64,000 nucleotides of DNA, taken from contig NZ_CP025624.1 in the NCBI RefSeq assembly GCF_002874965.1, positions 5,642,001-5,706,000 of the forward strand. Direction: 5' to 3'. The DNA is from Pseudomonas sp. NC02. GTDB lineage: Bacteria > Pseudomonadota > Gammaproteobacteria > Pseudomonadales > Pseudomonadaceae. The notes beneath the pieces were generated by a model. That model searched no databases. It had not been told where the DNA came from and saw nothing but the letters and a program-made list of their open reading frames with translations. Of this stretch, positions 24,055 through 33,721 are shown piece by piece; within the stretch, counting starts at the first letter, position 1, and each line of letters opens with the position of its first letter. Made by a program: the position numbers and the translations under genes.

Positions 24055-25410
24055 TCAGTTGTGCAGGTAATCCGCGAGGGGATACTTCGCGCACAAGGCT
24101 TGAGCCTGCAAGCGCAGGGATTCCTGTGCATTCGGATCCAGGGTGAACTTGTGCTCGTTGAGGGGCGTGACCGCATCGAGTACCCGGCACACCAGTTCGA
24201 CGACCTGCCGACATCCATCGGCGTCGAGCTGGCGTTGCGCCAGGGAGCCGGTGCCGATACACAACCCGCCAGCGACGAATGATGGTCGCGTCTCTCCCGG
24301 TGCGCGATGCTTGTCCACGATGATGCCGCACTGCTCCAGCGCCGCCTGGGCGATGGCACCGGTGATGCCGCCACGCAAGCGAATCAGCACCGAGTGGTTT
24401 TCACTGCGCCCGCCCACCACCTCGTAGTCACAGGCCTGGAACGCGCTGGCCAGTTCGTCGGCCGTGGTGCGAATACGCGCCATCCAGGCGTCGAAATCCG
24501 CGGACATGGCGTAGCCGAATGCCGCCGCCTTTGCCGCGATCATGTTGAAGGCCGGTGCGCCCTGCATTCGTGGGAACACGGCTTGATCGAGGAGCCGGCT
24601 GAAGCTGGTCTTAAGGCCCGGCACCTTGGTTTCGGCGTCGCGACCGGAAAGGATCAGGCCGCCACGCGGGCCGCCCAGTTGTTTATGGGTGCACAGCGTA
24701 GTGACGTGGGCTGCGTCGATCGGGCTCGGATGGCGCCCGGTGGCGACCAGGCCGGCGATGGTCGAAATGTCCGCCAGCAGGATCGACCCGGCTTCGTCGG
24801 CAATCCCACGCAAGCGCGCGAAATCAATGGTGTGCGAGTAGGCCGTCGCCCCGCAGATGATCACGCGCGGGCGATGGGCCAGCGCCAGTGTGCGCACCTG
24901 GTCGTAGTCGATAACACCCTTGGAGGTAGTGCCGTACCTGAGCGCCTTGTAGTTCGCGCCGGTGAACGCGACGGGGCTGGCGTGGCTCAGATGCCCGCCG
25001 TGATCGGGGGCCATGCCGAGCACGGTGTCTCCCGGCTCCAGCAAGGCCGCCAGTACCTGATAGTTGGCAGTCGACCCCGAGTGTGATTGCACACCGGCGT
25101 ATTGCGCACCGAACAGCTCACGCGCTCGGCGCACAGCCAGGGCTTCGACCCGGTCGGCATTCTCGCAGCCGGCGTGATGACGCCAGCCGGGCGTGCCCTC
25201 GGCGGTCACGTTGACCAGCAGCGAGGCGGACGCCGCCAGGATATTCGGCCTCACTGCGCAGGACGAAGCGGCCAGCGACAGCGTCTGGTGTTGGCGCGTG
25301 ACTTCCGCATCCAGCAACGCTGCCAGCTCCGCGTCTTCTGCCCGTAGATCCGCCAGCCCTCGTTGCAGCAGGTCGGCCTGGTGGGTAAGTGGTTGCGTGT
25401 CGACTGCCAT
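24055..25410 (-). CDS. SHMT-like fold-type I PLP enzyme with altered active site
   Basis: 451 aa, longer than GlyA (~417). The SHMT frame is clear: HSGSTANYQVLAALLEPGDTVLGM, GGHLSHAS, LLADISTIAGLVATGRHPSP and TLCTHKQLGGPRGG with PLP Lys243. However the substrate region NVTAEGTPGWRHHAGCENADRVE keeps the catalytic Glu (E71) but replaces the two hallmark Tyr positions by Thr69 and His78/His79. The segment GGLCIGTGSLAQR has Cys384 where GlyA has the carboxylate-binding Arg (GIRVGTP). The housekeeping serine reaction is therefore doubtful; a transaldolase-like or other retro-aldol activity is possible. Divergent from the XRE regulator at 25690. Confidence 0.8.
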   Translation of the reverse strand: MAVDTQPLTHQADLLQRGLADLRAEDAELAALLDAEVTRQHQTLSLAASSCAVRPNILAASASLLVNVTAEGTPGWRHHAGCENADRVEALAVRRARELFGAQYAGVQSHSGSTANYQVLAALLEPGDTVLGMAPDHGGHLSHASPVAFTGANYKALRYGTTSKGVIDYDQVRTLALAHRPRVIICGATAYSHTIDFARLRGIADEAGSILLADISTIAGLVATGRHPSPIDAAHVTTLCTHKQLGGPRGGLILSGRDAETKVPGLKTSFSRLLDQAVFPRMQGAPAFNMIAAKAAAFGYAMSADFDAWMARIRTTADELASAFQACDYEVVGGRSENHSVLIRLRGGITGAIAQAALEQCGIIVDKHRAPGETRPSFVAGGLCIGTGSLAQRQLDADGCRQVVELVCRVLDAVTPLNEHKFTLDPNAQESLRLQAQALCAKYPLADYLHN

Positions 25411-25689
25411 TGTCCTGTGTTCCTTCCCTGAAAATCCCGTGCGCCTTTCCGTTGGGCGCAGGGCAATTAAGCAGAAAAATGAACATTTTCCAAATTAAAT
25501 GATTCTTTTTGGCCGCACACAGGGGGACAAGACGCGGTTTTTCCTGGCTGAATGCTGGCCAATCGCCAAAAAACTGATCACGGTCTTTATTCTTGTGGCA
25601 GGCGCATGCAACACTTCGCGCCGCGGCGAAGCACGCACCCCCAGCGCAACATGGACGCTCTGTGTAGAACATAAGGAAGTGGTGGGCAT
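25411..25689. promoter_or_regulatory. divergent promoter region between SHMT-like gene and XRE regulator
   Basis: 279 bp without a convincing gene, holding both promoters. AAGGAAG before the TTG at 25690 is the probable ribosome site of the regulator. No clear operator could be picked out by eye. Confidence 0.5.
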
Positions 25690-26295
25690 TTGATTCACAG
25701 AAAAGAACGCACCGAGTATTTGAAGAGCAATATCAAATACCTGATCAAAAGCCGCGGAGAGACGCAGCTGTCGTTGTGCAACGCGGCCGGCCTGACCAGA
25801 ACCACGATCTACAACATTCTGGAAGGCAAGGTCGTTAACGTACAGCAGTCCACCATCCGCAAGATCTCGGATTTCTTCGGCGTTTCCTATGAAGAAATCG
25901 AGACCCTCGACTTCGAAGAAAAAGAGATCATCGACAGCAGTATTTCCCCCCAGGGCAACATGAACCCTGCTGCCGTGCCGATCATCAAGCAAAGCCAGGT
26001 CATGGCGAGCATGGACAAGCGCATTGGCGAACTCGCCACGCTGTACCCGCTGACCTACTACTTCGGCACTTCCTACAACTTGATAGCCGTGCTGCTGGAA
26101 CATGCGATTGCCGGCGTCAACGAGCCGGGCGATTTGTTGATCGTGCAGAAAGGGACGTCGAGCGACGACAAGGAAAAGTTGGTGTACGACAGGCTCAGCA
26201 AAAAACTATTTATCACGGATCAAGCGTGTGTCAGCTCGGATCGTATCTGTGTGGTGGGAGATATCATCGAGGAGCGCTTCAATGACAACGTATGA
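25690..26295 (+). CDS. XRE-type HTH regulator with C-terminal S24-like domain
   Basis: 201 aa from a TTG start. N-terminal HTH_3 domain (LKSNIKYLIKSRGETQLSLCNAAGLTRTTIYNILEGKVVNVQQSTIRKISDFFGVSYEEIE, residues ~7-66), a linker, then a C-terminal region with GVNEPGDLLIVQKG and RICVVGDIIEERF, the beta-barrel sensor half of LexA/CI-like proteins but without an obvious Ser-Lys protease dyad. It overlaps the next gene by 14 bp, so it regulates and is co-transcribed with the VUT transporter, and probably controls the divergent SHMT-like gene as well. Confidence 0.75.
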   Translation: MIHRKERTEYLKSNIKYLIKSRGETQLSLCNAAGLTRTTIYNILEGKVVNVQQSTIRKISDFFGVSYEEIETLDFEEKEIIDSSISPQGNMNPAAVPIIKQSQVMASMDKRIGELATLYPLTYYFGTSYNLIAVLLEHAIAGVNEPGDLLIVQKGTSSDDKEKLVYDRLSKKLFITDQACVSSDRICVVGDIIEERFNDNV

Positions 26296-27178
26296 GCACG
26301 AAGTCGAGAACAGCAAATACAAGTTGCTGGGGTTCGAGAATGACAAGAGCCTGGCGGTGATCATGGTGATCGCCACGGGCAAGATCATTCGGATAAAGCT
26401 GAGCGAAGTGCTGAACAGCGAAATCATGGACAATTTAAACAAAATGGAAGTGAAGAACATGTACAAGAAGTTCTACTCACAGGGCGGAGCGCTGACCGCG
26501 TACGACCTCAACGACCGCAACGAGAACTCATGGATGATTTACATCATCCTGAACCTGCTGCTCTTTACGTTCTATATCTTCACCAGCATCGCCGCGACCA
26601 AACCTATTTACCTGGAGTCGCTGGGCATTATCGTCACGCCCGGCACGTTCCTTTACCCGCTGACGTTTCTGATCGTGGACTTGCTCAACGAACAGTTCGG
26701 CCTGCGGCTGGCGAGACGGGCCATCCTGTTTGCGTTTGCCAGTAACGCGATGATCATCATCCTGCTCTACGGCTCGACCTTCCTCCCCGGTTTGCCAGGC
26801 TGGAAGCTCGACGGGCCTTACAACGACGTGATCATCCAGGTGTCGTCGGTGCTCATCGCCTCTTCGGTTTCGTTCCTGGTGTCGGAGAACATCAACTCGT
26901 ACCTGCTGTGCAAGATCAAGGAGCTGACCAATTCCAGGTACCTGTTCCTGCGGATTTTCCTGAGTACGTTCTTCGCGGTGATCATCGACAGTTTCCTGTT
27001 CTGCTTCATCGCGTTCTACGGCGCCATGCAGACCAGCGACATCCTGAACATGATCTACGTGCAGATCGCGATCAAGGTTTGCTTTGCCTTCTTCAACATC
27101 CTGCCGGCCTATGGCGCCCGCTCGCTGTTCAAGCGCTACATCACGGGCGATACCCAGGCCCAACCACACGCCAGTTGA
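26282..27178 (+). CDS. VUT/YhhQ-family transporter with N-terminal extension
   Basis: 298 aa from ATG 26282 (GAGGAG upstream). Residues ~80-290 are the six-helix COG1738 fold, with IYIILNLLLFTFYIFTSIAATKPI, PLTFLIVDLLNEQFGLRLARRA and FAFFNILPAYGARSLFKRY. E. coli YhhQ of this family imports queuosine precursors preQ0/preQ1. The first ~75 residues are soluble, charged and not part of that fold, with VIATGKIIRIKLSEVL resembling a small beta-rich module. queC lies downstream on the other strand, which fits 7-deazapurine traffic, but linkage to the SHMT-like gene leaves the cargo open. Confidence 0.8.
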   Translation: MTTYEHEVENSKYKLLGFENDKSLAVIMVIATGKIIRIKLSEVLNSEIMDNLNKMEVKNMYKKFYSQGGALTAYDLNDRNENSWMIYIILNLLLFTFYIFTSIAATKPIYLESLGIIVTPGTFLYPLTFLIVDLLNEQFGLRLARRAILFAFASNAMIIILLYGSTFLPGLPGWKLDGPYNDVIIQVSSVLIASSVSFLVSENINSYLLCKIKELTNSRYLFLRIFLSTFFAVIIDSFLFCFIAFYGAMQTSDILNMIYVQIAIKVCFAFFNILPAYGARSLFKRYITGDTQAQPHAS

Positions 27179-27189
27179 TGATCGCTGAT

Positions 27190-27296
27190 GATCGTTCCCA
27201 CGCTCTGCGTGGGAATGCCGCGTTGGACGCTCCGCGTCCGCCTTTGTGACGCGGAGCGTCACGGGATGCGTTCCCACGCGGAGCGTGGGAACGATC
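27190..27296. repeat. long palindromic repeat, copy B
   Basis: 107 bp, from GATCGTTCCCACGCTCTG to GAGCGTGGGAACGATC, with the nested GGACGCTCCGCGTCC / GACGCGGAGCGTC dyad. Second copy of the element at 11503-11636. It sits between the convergent VUT transporter gene and queC and could act as a two-way transcript end. Confidence 0.88.
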
Positions 27297-27300
27297 GACA

Positions 27301-27993
27301 TCACGCCAGTTTGCTTTTCAGGCTCTGCATGACGGCTGCCTTGTTTTCGAGGTAGTCGTTCAGGCCACGTGCGCGAAGGTTGCACGCGTCGCAGTTGCCA
27401 CAACCCGTACCGATAATGCCGTTGTAGCAGGTCAGGGTCTGGTTGCGGATCAGGTCCATCTGCTGGTGATCGTCCGCCAGGGCCCAGGTCTCGGCCTTGT
27501 TCAGCCACATCAACGGCGTTTCCAGGCGCACGTCGTATTCCATGCCCAGTTGCAGCGCTTTGTTCAGCGCCTTGACGAACTCGTCCCGGCAATCGGGATA
27601 GCCGGAGAAGTCGGTTTCACACACCCCGGTGATCACCGTTTCCGCCTTGACCTGGTAGGCGTAGATCGCCGCGAGGGTCAAAAACAGAATGTTCCTGCCA
27701 GGCACGAATGTGCTCGGCAAACTCTCGCCCGAGCTGTTCACCGTGGGTACCGGAATGTTGTCGCGGGTCAGGCTGCTGATGGCCAGCTCGTTCAACAGCG
27801 ACACGTCCATCACTTTGTGAACGGTGGCGCCCAGCTGTTTGGCGAGTTTCTGTGCGACTTCGATTTCCGCCACATGGCGCTGGCCATAATCGAAGGTAAT
27901 GCAGTGCACCTCGTCATACAGCGCCAGTGCCTGGATCAGGCAGGTGGTCGAATCCTGCCCACCACTGAATACGATAACGGCTTTTTTACTCAT
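27301..27993 (-). CDS. queC: 7-cyano-7-deazaguanine (preQ0) synthase QueC
   Basis: 230 aa from ATG 27993 (AGGAAG upstream). [10 protein letters not shown] (residues ~9-18) is the PP-loop ATP site, [24 protein letters not shown] and the zinc Cys cluster near the C-terminus ([22 protein letters not shown]) are all typical. It converts 7-carboxy-7-deazaguanine with ammonia and ATP to preQ0 in queuosine synthesis. It runs alone here, toward the palindromic repeat, with the cyo terminator behind its promoter. Confidence 0.95.
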   Translation of the reverse strand: MSKKAVIVFSGGQDSTTCLIQALALYDEVHCITFDYGQRHVAEIEVAQKLAKQLGATVHKVMDVSLLNELAISSLTRDNIPVPTVNSSGESLPSTFVPGRNILFLTLAAIYAYQVKAETVITGVCETDFSGYPDCRDEFVKALNKALQLGMEYDVRLETPLMWLNKAETWALADDHQQMDLIRNQTLTCYNGIIGTGCGNCDACNLRARGLNDYLENKAAVMQSLKSKLA

Positions 27994-28045
27994 CACGCTG
28001 CTTCCTGCATTTGTAAGATTTGGCATAGTTTAAAGGCCCCTCAAT

Positions 28046-28082
28046 AAAAAACCCCGCGCTTCTTTCGAAGGCGGGGTTTTTT
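28046..28082. terminator. rho-independent terminator downstream of cyoE
   Basis: Perfect 12-bp stem AAAAAACCCCGC / GCGGGGTTTTTT with an inner CTTC/GAAG extension. It begins 13 bp after the cyoE stop on the minus strand and ends the cyoABCDE transcript. Confidence 0.92.
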
Positions 28083-28095
28083 ACTGCTCGATCAC

Positions 28096-28983
28096 TCAGT
28101 GAGCGTACGTCAGCAGCAACTCTTTCGGCACCTGGAAATCCAGGGACATCATCACGCTCAAGGCGGTGATGGTGAAGATCGAGAAGACGAACAGCTTGCG
28201 TGCCCAGACGGTGTCATCCACCGCCTTGTAGCCGGTCCAGGCCATGTACAACCAGTACATGCCCATGGCGGCGGCAACGGCGAGGTAGCTCATGCCGGCG
28301 TAGCCACTGAAGGTCAACATCAAGGTCGCCACGAGGAAGGCCAGGATGTAGAGCAGGATGTGTTTCTTGGCGACCTTGATGCCACGCTTGACCGGAAGAA
28401 CCGGAATCGAGGCAGCCAGGTAGTCGTTGAAGCGGAAGATCGCGATGGCATAGGAGTGCGGCATCTGCCACAGGCTGAACATCACCAGTAGCACCAACGC
28501 GGCCATGTCGAAGCTATTGGTCACAGCCACATAACCAATCACCGGCGGCATCGCCCCCGACAGACTGCCCACCAGCGTGCCGTGAACCGACTTGCGCTTG
28601 AGGTACAGGCTGTAGAAGCCGACGTAGATGACGAAGCCGATCACGGCAAACAGCGCCGCCAGCGGGTTGGCCACCTTGTACAGCAACACCACGCCGGCGA
28701 TACCCAGGATGGTCGCGAAGATCAGTGCCAGTTTCAGGGAGATAAGGCCCTGGACCAGCACACGATTCTTGGTGCGTTCCATCTTGATGTCGATATCGCG
28801 GTCGATGCAGTTGTTGAATACACAACCGGAAGCTACCACCAGGGACGTGCCGATCATCGCAGCCAGGAAAATGGCCAGATCGACATGCCCCTTGGAGGCC
28901 AGGAAGAAACCGCCTGCCACAGAAAGCACGTTACCGAAAATGATCCCCGGTTTGGTGATTTGGATAAAGTGCTTAAGCGACAT
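28096..28983 (-). CDS. cyoE: protoheme IX farnesyltransferase (heme O synthase) CyoE
   Basis: 295 aa UbiA-type membrane protein with about nine helices. Prenyltransferase motifs [18 protein letters not shown] (Asp-rich) and [25 protein letters not shown] are present. It adds the farnesyl group to heme B to make the heme O used by the CyoB subunit encoded upstream. Last gene of the cyo operon, 11 bp after cyoD, followed by the terminator. Confidence 0.95.
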   Translation of the reverse strand: MSLKHFIQITKPGIIFGNVLSVAGGFFLASKGHVDLAIFLAAMIGTSLVVASGCVFNNCIDRDIDIKMERTKNRVLVQGLISLKLALIFATILGIAGVVLLYKVANPLAALFAVIGFVIYVGFYSLYLKRKSVHGTLVGSLSGAMPPVIGYVAVTNSFDMAALVLLVMFSLWQMPHSYAIAIFRFNDYLAASIPVLPVKRGIKVAKKHILLYILAFLVATLMLTFSGYAGMSYLAVAAAMGMYWLYMAWTGYKAVDDTVWARKLFVFSIFTITALSVMMSLDFQVPKELLLTYAH

Positions 28984-28994
28984 CGGGTCTTACC

Positions 28995-29330
28995 TCACTT
29001 CGCCATCATGAACGTATGGATGCTGAACATGATCCATACCGACAGGCCAACCAGCAGGAGGATCACCAAACCTGCGAACACGAACGCAATCACGTTATCG
29101 CGCTGAGCCTTCGAGCGGTCCAGGTGCAGGAAGTACACCAGGTGAACCAGGACCTGGATCACCGCGAACGCCAGGACGATCATCAAGGTGATCGACTTCG
29201 GCAAGGTTGGGTACATCACCAGGCCGAACGGGATCAGCGTCAGGATGACCGACAGGATGAAGCCAATGGCGTACGACTTGACGCTGCCGTGGCTGTCATC
29301 ATGGCTGTCATGGGAATGTGCATTAGCCAT
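28995..29330 (-). CDS. cyoD: cytochrome bo3 ubiquinol oxidase subunit IV CyoD
   Basis: 111 aa with a His/Asp/Ser-rich start ([20 protein letters not shown]) and three membrane helices (IGFILSVILTLIPFGLVM, SITLMIVLAFAVIQVLVHLVYF, VIAFVFAGLVILLLVGLSVWIMF). Subunit IV assists assembly of the oxidase. Its ATG overlaps the cyoC stop (TAATG), so translation is coupled. Confidence 0.94.
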   Translation of the reverse strand: MANAHSHDSHDDSHGSVKSYAIGFILSVILTLIPFGLVMYPTLPKSITLMIVLAFAVIQVLVHLVYFLHLDRSKAQRDNVIAFVFAGLVILLLVGLSVWIMFSIHTFMMAK

Positions 29331-29956
29331 TACAGAGTCCCCATCAGGTAGACAACGGTGAAGACGCAGATCCAGACCACGTCCAGGAAGTGCCAGAACA
29401 GGCTCAGGCAGCTCAGGCGAGTCTTGTTGGTGTTGGTCAGGCCATGTTTGTTGACCTGATACATCATGGTCGCCATCCAGATCAGACCGGCAGTCACGTG
29501 CAGACCGTGGGTGCCTACCAGCGTGAAGAACGCCGACAGGAAGCCGCTACGGTGCGGGCCGTAACCTTCGGAGATCAGCAGGTGGAACTCGTTGACCTCC
29601 ATGCCGATGAAGCCCAGGCCGAACAGGAAGGTCAGTGCCAACCAGCTCAGGACGCCTTTCTTGCTGCCCTTGTAGAAGGCCAGCATGGCGAAGCCGTAGG
29701 TGATCGAGCTGAACAACAGCAAGGCGGTTTCGCCGAGCACGTAAGGCAGTTCGAAGATGTCGTGGCCCGACGGGCCACCCGCTACGTTGTTTACCAGTAC
29801 CGCGTACACCGCGAAGATCGACGCAAACAAGATGCAGTCGGTCATCAGGTAGAGCCAGAAACCGAATACGGTCATTGGCCCCGAGTCGTGGTGATGGTCA
29901 TCGTGCCCATGGTCATCGACATGGGCGTGTCCAGCATTGGTCACTAAGTTCGACAT
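29330..29956 (-). CDS. cyoC: cytochrome bo3 ubiquinol oxidase subunit III CyoC
   Basis: 208 aa, five membrane helices, with subunit III motifs [54 protein letters not shown] and [20 protein letters not shown]. The N-terminus is a His/Asp stretch ([13 protein letters not shown]), which might bind metal. Begins 3 bp after the cyoB stop. Confidence 0.95.
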   Translation of the reverse strand: MSNLVTNAGHAHVDDHGHDDHHHDSGPMTVFGFWLYLMTDCILFASIFAVYAVLVNNVAGGPSGHDIFELPYVLGETALLLFSSITYGFAMLAFYKGSKKGVLSWLALTFLFGLGFIGMEVNEFHLLISEGYGPHRSGFLSAFFTLVGTHGLHVTAGLIWMATMMYQVNKHGLTNTNKTRLSCLSLFWHFLDVVWICVFTVVYLMGTL

Positions 29957-29959
29957 GGT

Positions 29960-31978
29960 TTAAGCCTGTTCCAACGAGGTTTCAACACGGTTGGCCGGGA
30001 TCTTCTTCTCGGCAACCAGGCGAGCGTGTTGCTCGGCTTCGATGCGTTCGATCACGTCGACCGGCACCATGTAGCCTTGGTCATCACGGGCAGCGTGAAC
30101 GATGAAGTAGCCGATGGTGCCCACCAGGCTCACGATGGCCAGCCACCAGATGTGCCAGATCATCGCGAAACCGAACACGGTCAACAGCGCGCCCATCACA
30201 ACGCCGGTAGCGGTGTTGTTAGGCATGTGGATCGGTTCGTAACGCGCAGGCTTCTGGTACGCAGTACCGTCTTCCTTGGCTTCGGTGAACGGATCGATGC
30301 TGTCAGCCTTCGGCAGTACGGCAAAGTTGTAGAACGGCGGTGGCGACGAAGTCGACCATTCCAGGGTGTGTGCATTCCATGGGTCGCCGGATTCGCACAT
30401 GTTCTGCTTGCGATCACGCACGCTGACATACAGCTGGATCAGCTGGCAGGCGATACCCACAGCGATCATCAGTGCACCCACCATGGCAACGTACAGGTAC
30501 GGTACCCACTCAGGGTTGGTCGTGGCGTTCAGACGACGGGTCATGCCCATGAAGCCCAGAGCGTAGAGCGGCATGAACGCGACGAAGAAGCCCGAGATCC
30601 AGAACCAGAATGCAGCCTTGCCCCAGCCTTCGTGCAGCTTGAAGCCGAACGCTTTCGGGAAGTAGAAGCTGAAACCTGCGATGTAGCCGAATACTGCGCC
30701 GCCGATGATCACGTTATGGAAGTGAGCAATGACGAACAGGCTGTTGTGCAGTACGAAGTCAGCACCCGGGATGGCCAGCAGTACGCCGGTCATGCCGCCG
30801 ATCGCGAAGGTCACCATGAAGCCCAGGGTCCACAGAACCTGGCTGGTGATACGCAGACGACCGTGATAGATGGTGAATAGCCAGTTAAATAGCTTCACCC
30901 CCGTCGGGATGGAAATCAGCATCGTCGCCAGTCCGAAGAACGCGTTGACGCTGGCCCCCGAACCCATGGTGAAGAAGTGGTGCAGCCAAACCATGAAGCC
31001 CAGTACCGAGATCGCGCCCGAGGCGTAGATCATCGAGTGGTGACCGAACAGGCGCTTGCCCGAGAAGGTCGAGATCACTTCAGAGAAGATACCGAACGCT
31101 GGCAGGATCAGGATGTACACCTCAGGGTGACCCCATGCCCAGAACAGGTTCACGTACATCATTGGATTGCCACCAAGTTCATTGGTGAAAATGTGGAAAT
31201 CCAGGTAACGGTCAAGCGACAGCAACGCCATGGTTGCAGCCAGGATCGGGAACGATGCAACGATCAGTACGTTGGCCCAGGTGCAGGTCCAGGTGAAGAT
31301 CGGCATGTCCATCAGCTTCATGCCAGGGGCGCGCATTTTCAAGACGGTGGCCAGGAAGTTGACCCCCGTCAGTGTCGTCCCGAGTCCTGATAACTGTAGC
31401 GCCCAGATGTAGTAATCCACACCCACGCCCGGACTGTAGGCCAGGCCCGACAATGGCGGATACGCAACCCAACCGGTCTTGGCGAATTCGCCGACGCCCA
31501 GGGACAGGTTGATCAGCACTACGCCGGATACCAGCAGCCAGAAGCTCAGGGAGTTCAGGAACGGGAACGCAACGTCACGCGCACCGATCTGCAGCGGCAA
31601 GGCAAGGTTCATCAGGCCGGTGAAGAAAGGCATCGCCATGAAGATGATCATGATCACACCGTGGGCGGTGAAGATCTGGTCATAGTGTTCAGGAGGCAGG
31701 TAGCCAGGCGAACCCTCGGTGGCCATGGCCAACTGGGTACGCATCATGATGGCGTCGGCAAAACCACGCAGCAGCATGACCATGGCAACGATGACGTACA
31801 TGACGCCGATTTTCTTGTGGTCGACCGAAGTCAGCCACTCGGTCCACAGGTAGGTCCACTTCTTGAAGTAAGTGATACCTGCAAACAGTGCCAGACCACC
31901 CAGCGCGATCATGGCGATGGTCACCATCACGATCGGCTCGTGGAACGGGACCGCATCCCAACTTAATTTACCAAACAT
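29960..31978 (-). CDS. cyoB: cytochrome bo3 ubiquinol oxidase subunit I CyoB
   Basis: 672 aa heme-copper oxidase catalytic subunit with about 15 membrane helices. Ligand motifs are visible: [11 protein letters not shown] (low-spin heme His), [14 protein letters not shown] (CuB His and the cross-linked Tyr), WLHHFFTMG (CuB His pair) and HFHNVIIGG (heme o3 and heme b His). It reduces O2 to water with electrons from ubiquinol and pumps protons across the inner membrane. It starts 3 bp after cyoA. Confidence 0.96.
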   Translation of the reverse strand: MFGKLSWDAVPFHEPIVMVTIAMIALGGLALFAGITYFKKWTYLWTEWLTSVDHKKIGVMYVIVAMVMLLRGFADAIMMRTQLAMATEGSPGYLPPEHYDQIFTAHGVIMIIFMAMPFFTGLMNLALPLQIGARDVAFPFLNSLSFWLLVSGVVLINLSLGVGEFAKTGWVAYPPLSGLAYSPGVGVDYYIWALQLSGLGTTLTGVNFLATVLKMRAPGMKLMDMPIFTWTCTWANVLIVASFPILAATMALLSLDRYLDFHIFTNELGGNPMMYVNLFWAWGHPEVYILILPAFGIFSEVISTFSGKRLFGHHSMIYASGAISVLGFMVWLHHFFTMGSGASVNAFFGLATMLISIPTGVKLFNWLFTIYHGRLRITSQVLWTLGFMVTFAIGGMTGVLLAIPGADFVLHNSLFVIAHFHNVIIGGAVFGYIAGFSFYFPKAFGFKLHEGWGKAAFWFWISGFFVAFMPLYALGFMGMTRRLNATTNPEWVPYLYVAMVGALMIAVGIACQLIQLYVSVRDRKQNMCESGDPWNAHTLEWSTSSPPPFYNFAVLPKADSIDPFTEAKEDGTAYQKPARYEPIHMPNNTATGVVMGALLTVFGFAMIWHIWWLAIVSLVGTIGYFIVHAARDDQGYMVPVDVIERIEAEQHARLVAEKKIPANRVETSLEQA

Positions 31979-31981
31979 CGT

Positions 31982-32923
31982 TTACTCCTCTGCCCCAGCA
32001 GTTGAATGCGAGCCCGTGTCAGAACCTTCAACCGCGGCCACTTCTTTCTTCTCGTGCTCGATCGGCTTGCCTGGCTTCATACCTTCGTACTTGTCGACGA
32101 TTTTCTGAAACAGGTCCGGCTCGTACGTGGAGTACAGGGCGACTGGGTTGTTCTGGCTTGGTTTGGCAAGGGCGTCGTATTCAGCTTGATCAAGCTGTTT
32201 AGGTGCGGCCTTGACTTCGGCTACCCAGGCGTTGAAATCTTCCTGGCTCGTCGAGATCGCTTTGAATTTCATGCCGGTGAAGCCAGCACCGCTGTAGTTG
32301 GCGGAGATGCCTTCCATTTCAGCTTTCTCGTTCGCGATCAGGTGCAGACGGGTCTGCATGCCTGCCATCGCGTAGATCTGGCCACCCAGTGCAGGGATGA
32401 AGAACGAGTTCATCACGGCGTCGGAGGTGATCCGGAAATTAAGCGGGGTGTTCTCCGGGAACCGGATCTGGTTCACAGTGGCGATACCCAGGTCCGGGTA
32501 GATGAACAGCCACTTCCAGTCCAGCGCGACCACTTCGATGTTGATCGGCTTGACGTCGGAGTCCAGCGGACGGTACGGGTCCAGCTCATGGGTCGACTTA
32601 TAGGTGATGTAACCCAGGGCGATGATGATGAGGATCGGCACCAGCCACACCGCGATTTCAATCTTGGTGGAGTGCGACCACTTCGGCGCGTAGGTGGCGC
32701 TGGTGTTCGACGCGCGGTATTTCCAGGCGAACGCGAACGTCATGATGATCACGGGCACCACGACCAACAGCATCAGCAGGGTGGCGGTGATGATCAGGTT
32801 GCGTTGATCCAGACCGACCTGACCTTTAGGGTCGAGCAAGGTCCACTTGCAGCCTCCCAGCATTAACATCATGCCAAGTAGCGGCAAAAAGCCTAGTAAT
32901 CGGGGGTACCTGTTTTTACTCAT
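31982..32923 (-). CDS. cyoA: cytochrome bo3 ubiquinol oxidase subunit II CyoA (lipoprotein)
   Basis: 313 aa from ATG 32923 (AGAGGTCGTGAG). Lipobox LMLGGC after a signal peptide, two membrane helices (LIITATLLMLLVVVPVIIMTFAFAWKY, IEIAVWLVPILIIIALGYITYK) and a periplasmic cupredoxin domain without the CuA Cys/His set (FIPALGGQIYAMAGMQTRLH), as in quinol oxidases. First gene of cyoABCDE. An in-frame upstream start at 33052 is unlikely because it has no signal sequence of its own. Confidence 0.95.
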   Translation of the reverse strand: MSKNRYPRLLGFLPLLGMMLMLGGCKWTLLDPKGQVGLDQRNLIITATLLMLLVVVPVIIMTFAFAWKYRASNTSATYAPKWSHSTKIEIAVWLVPILIIIALGYITYKSTHELDPYRPLDSDVKPINIEVVALDWKWLFIYPDLGIATVNQIRFPENTPLNFRITSDAVMNSFFIPALGGQIYAMAGMQTRLHLIANEKAEMEGISANYSGAGFTGMKFKAISTSQEDFNAWVAEVKAAPKQLDQAEYDALAKPSQNNPVALYSTYEPDLFQKIVDKYEGMKPGKPIEHEKKEVAAVEGSDTGSHSTAGAEE

Positions 32924-33671
32924 CTCACGACCTCTAAAGCAGCTTGCGCAATGCAGTTGGGTTTTGATCGCCAACACTTCACCCTGCCAAGGGTTGGCAT
33001 TTCTCTTCGATTGAATAAGGGCCTGCCCGTCGCACCTTGCGCGAATCGACACGTCACGGGCTAGCGGTGAGTTCTTATTCGAATTCGTTGGTCAAAGGCC
33101 TTGTTACAGACCAATTCCATTTGGTGCGGATAGTTGAAAGGCTGCCGGCACCTGGGGTCGCATGAAACGTTACATCCGCTTCTCGACCGCCCTAGTTTGC
33201 TCAGGGGTGAGCAGCACCGGACATTCAGTGCGGGCGATTGTAGTTAGCTAGCGATGTATAAACCATGTCTTATCCAGAAATAATTTTTATCGTTTCCAGC
33301 AATAATCCTTCACCATTATTGCAAAGGTCCGCGATCGTATCGCGTTTGATTCTCGACAAAAACCACAAAAAATGCCGTGTTATTGGGCAATCTGCCACAT
33401 CCCTTACAGCCTGTAAGGGCATCGAAAACGGATCCAAGTCCCCTAAAAACAAGGCATTCGGACATCGGGCAATGTCGCCGACCGCACGCCACTCGCGGCG
33501 TCGGCCAGACGACGAACTGACAGCCATAAAACGCCGCTTCATGCAAATTTATGGCGCGTTTACGAGCGTCAGAAACGTCCTGCGACAGCTTCCGTGTGAC
33601 AACATGTCGCACGCTGCGCACACCCAAACTTGCCCCGCGTCACGGCCTCTTCACAAATGCCTACAAACAAA
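32924..33671. other. intergenic region upstream of cyoA and downstream of dsbB
   Basis: About 750 bp with no convincing gene. It holds the leftward cyo promoter. The only notable structure is a dyad CCCTTACA-GCC-TGTAAGGG at 33401-33419, which may be an operator or a hairpin. An open frame at 33265-33717 has no family resemblance and runs through the dsbB terminator. Confidence 0.5.
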
Positions 33672-33708
33672 AACGCCCCAGCCTTCTTTAGAGGAAGGCC
33701 GGGGCGTT
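33672..33708 (-). terminator. rho-independent terminator of dsbB
   Basis: Stem AACGCCCCaGCCTTC / GAAGGCcGGGGCGTT with a 7-base loop; read on the minus strand it ends in TTTTTGTTTG. It starts 13 bp after the dsbB stop. Confidence 0.9.
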
Positions 33709-33721
33709 GAGTTGTAACCGC

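Noticed and set aside
24055..25410. Annotation as housekeeping glyA
   Set aside because: Length and replacement of hallmark Tyr and Arg residues argue against the canonical enzyme.
33265..33717. 150-residue open frame on the plus strand between cyoA and dsbB
   Set aside because: No recognisable domain, composition unlike neighbouring proteins, and the frame runs through the dsbB terminator hairpin.
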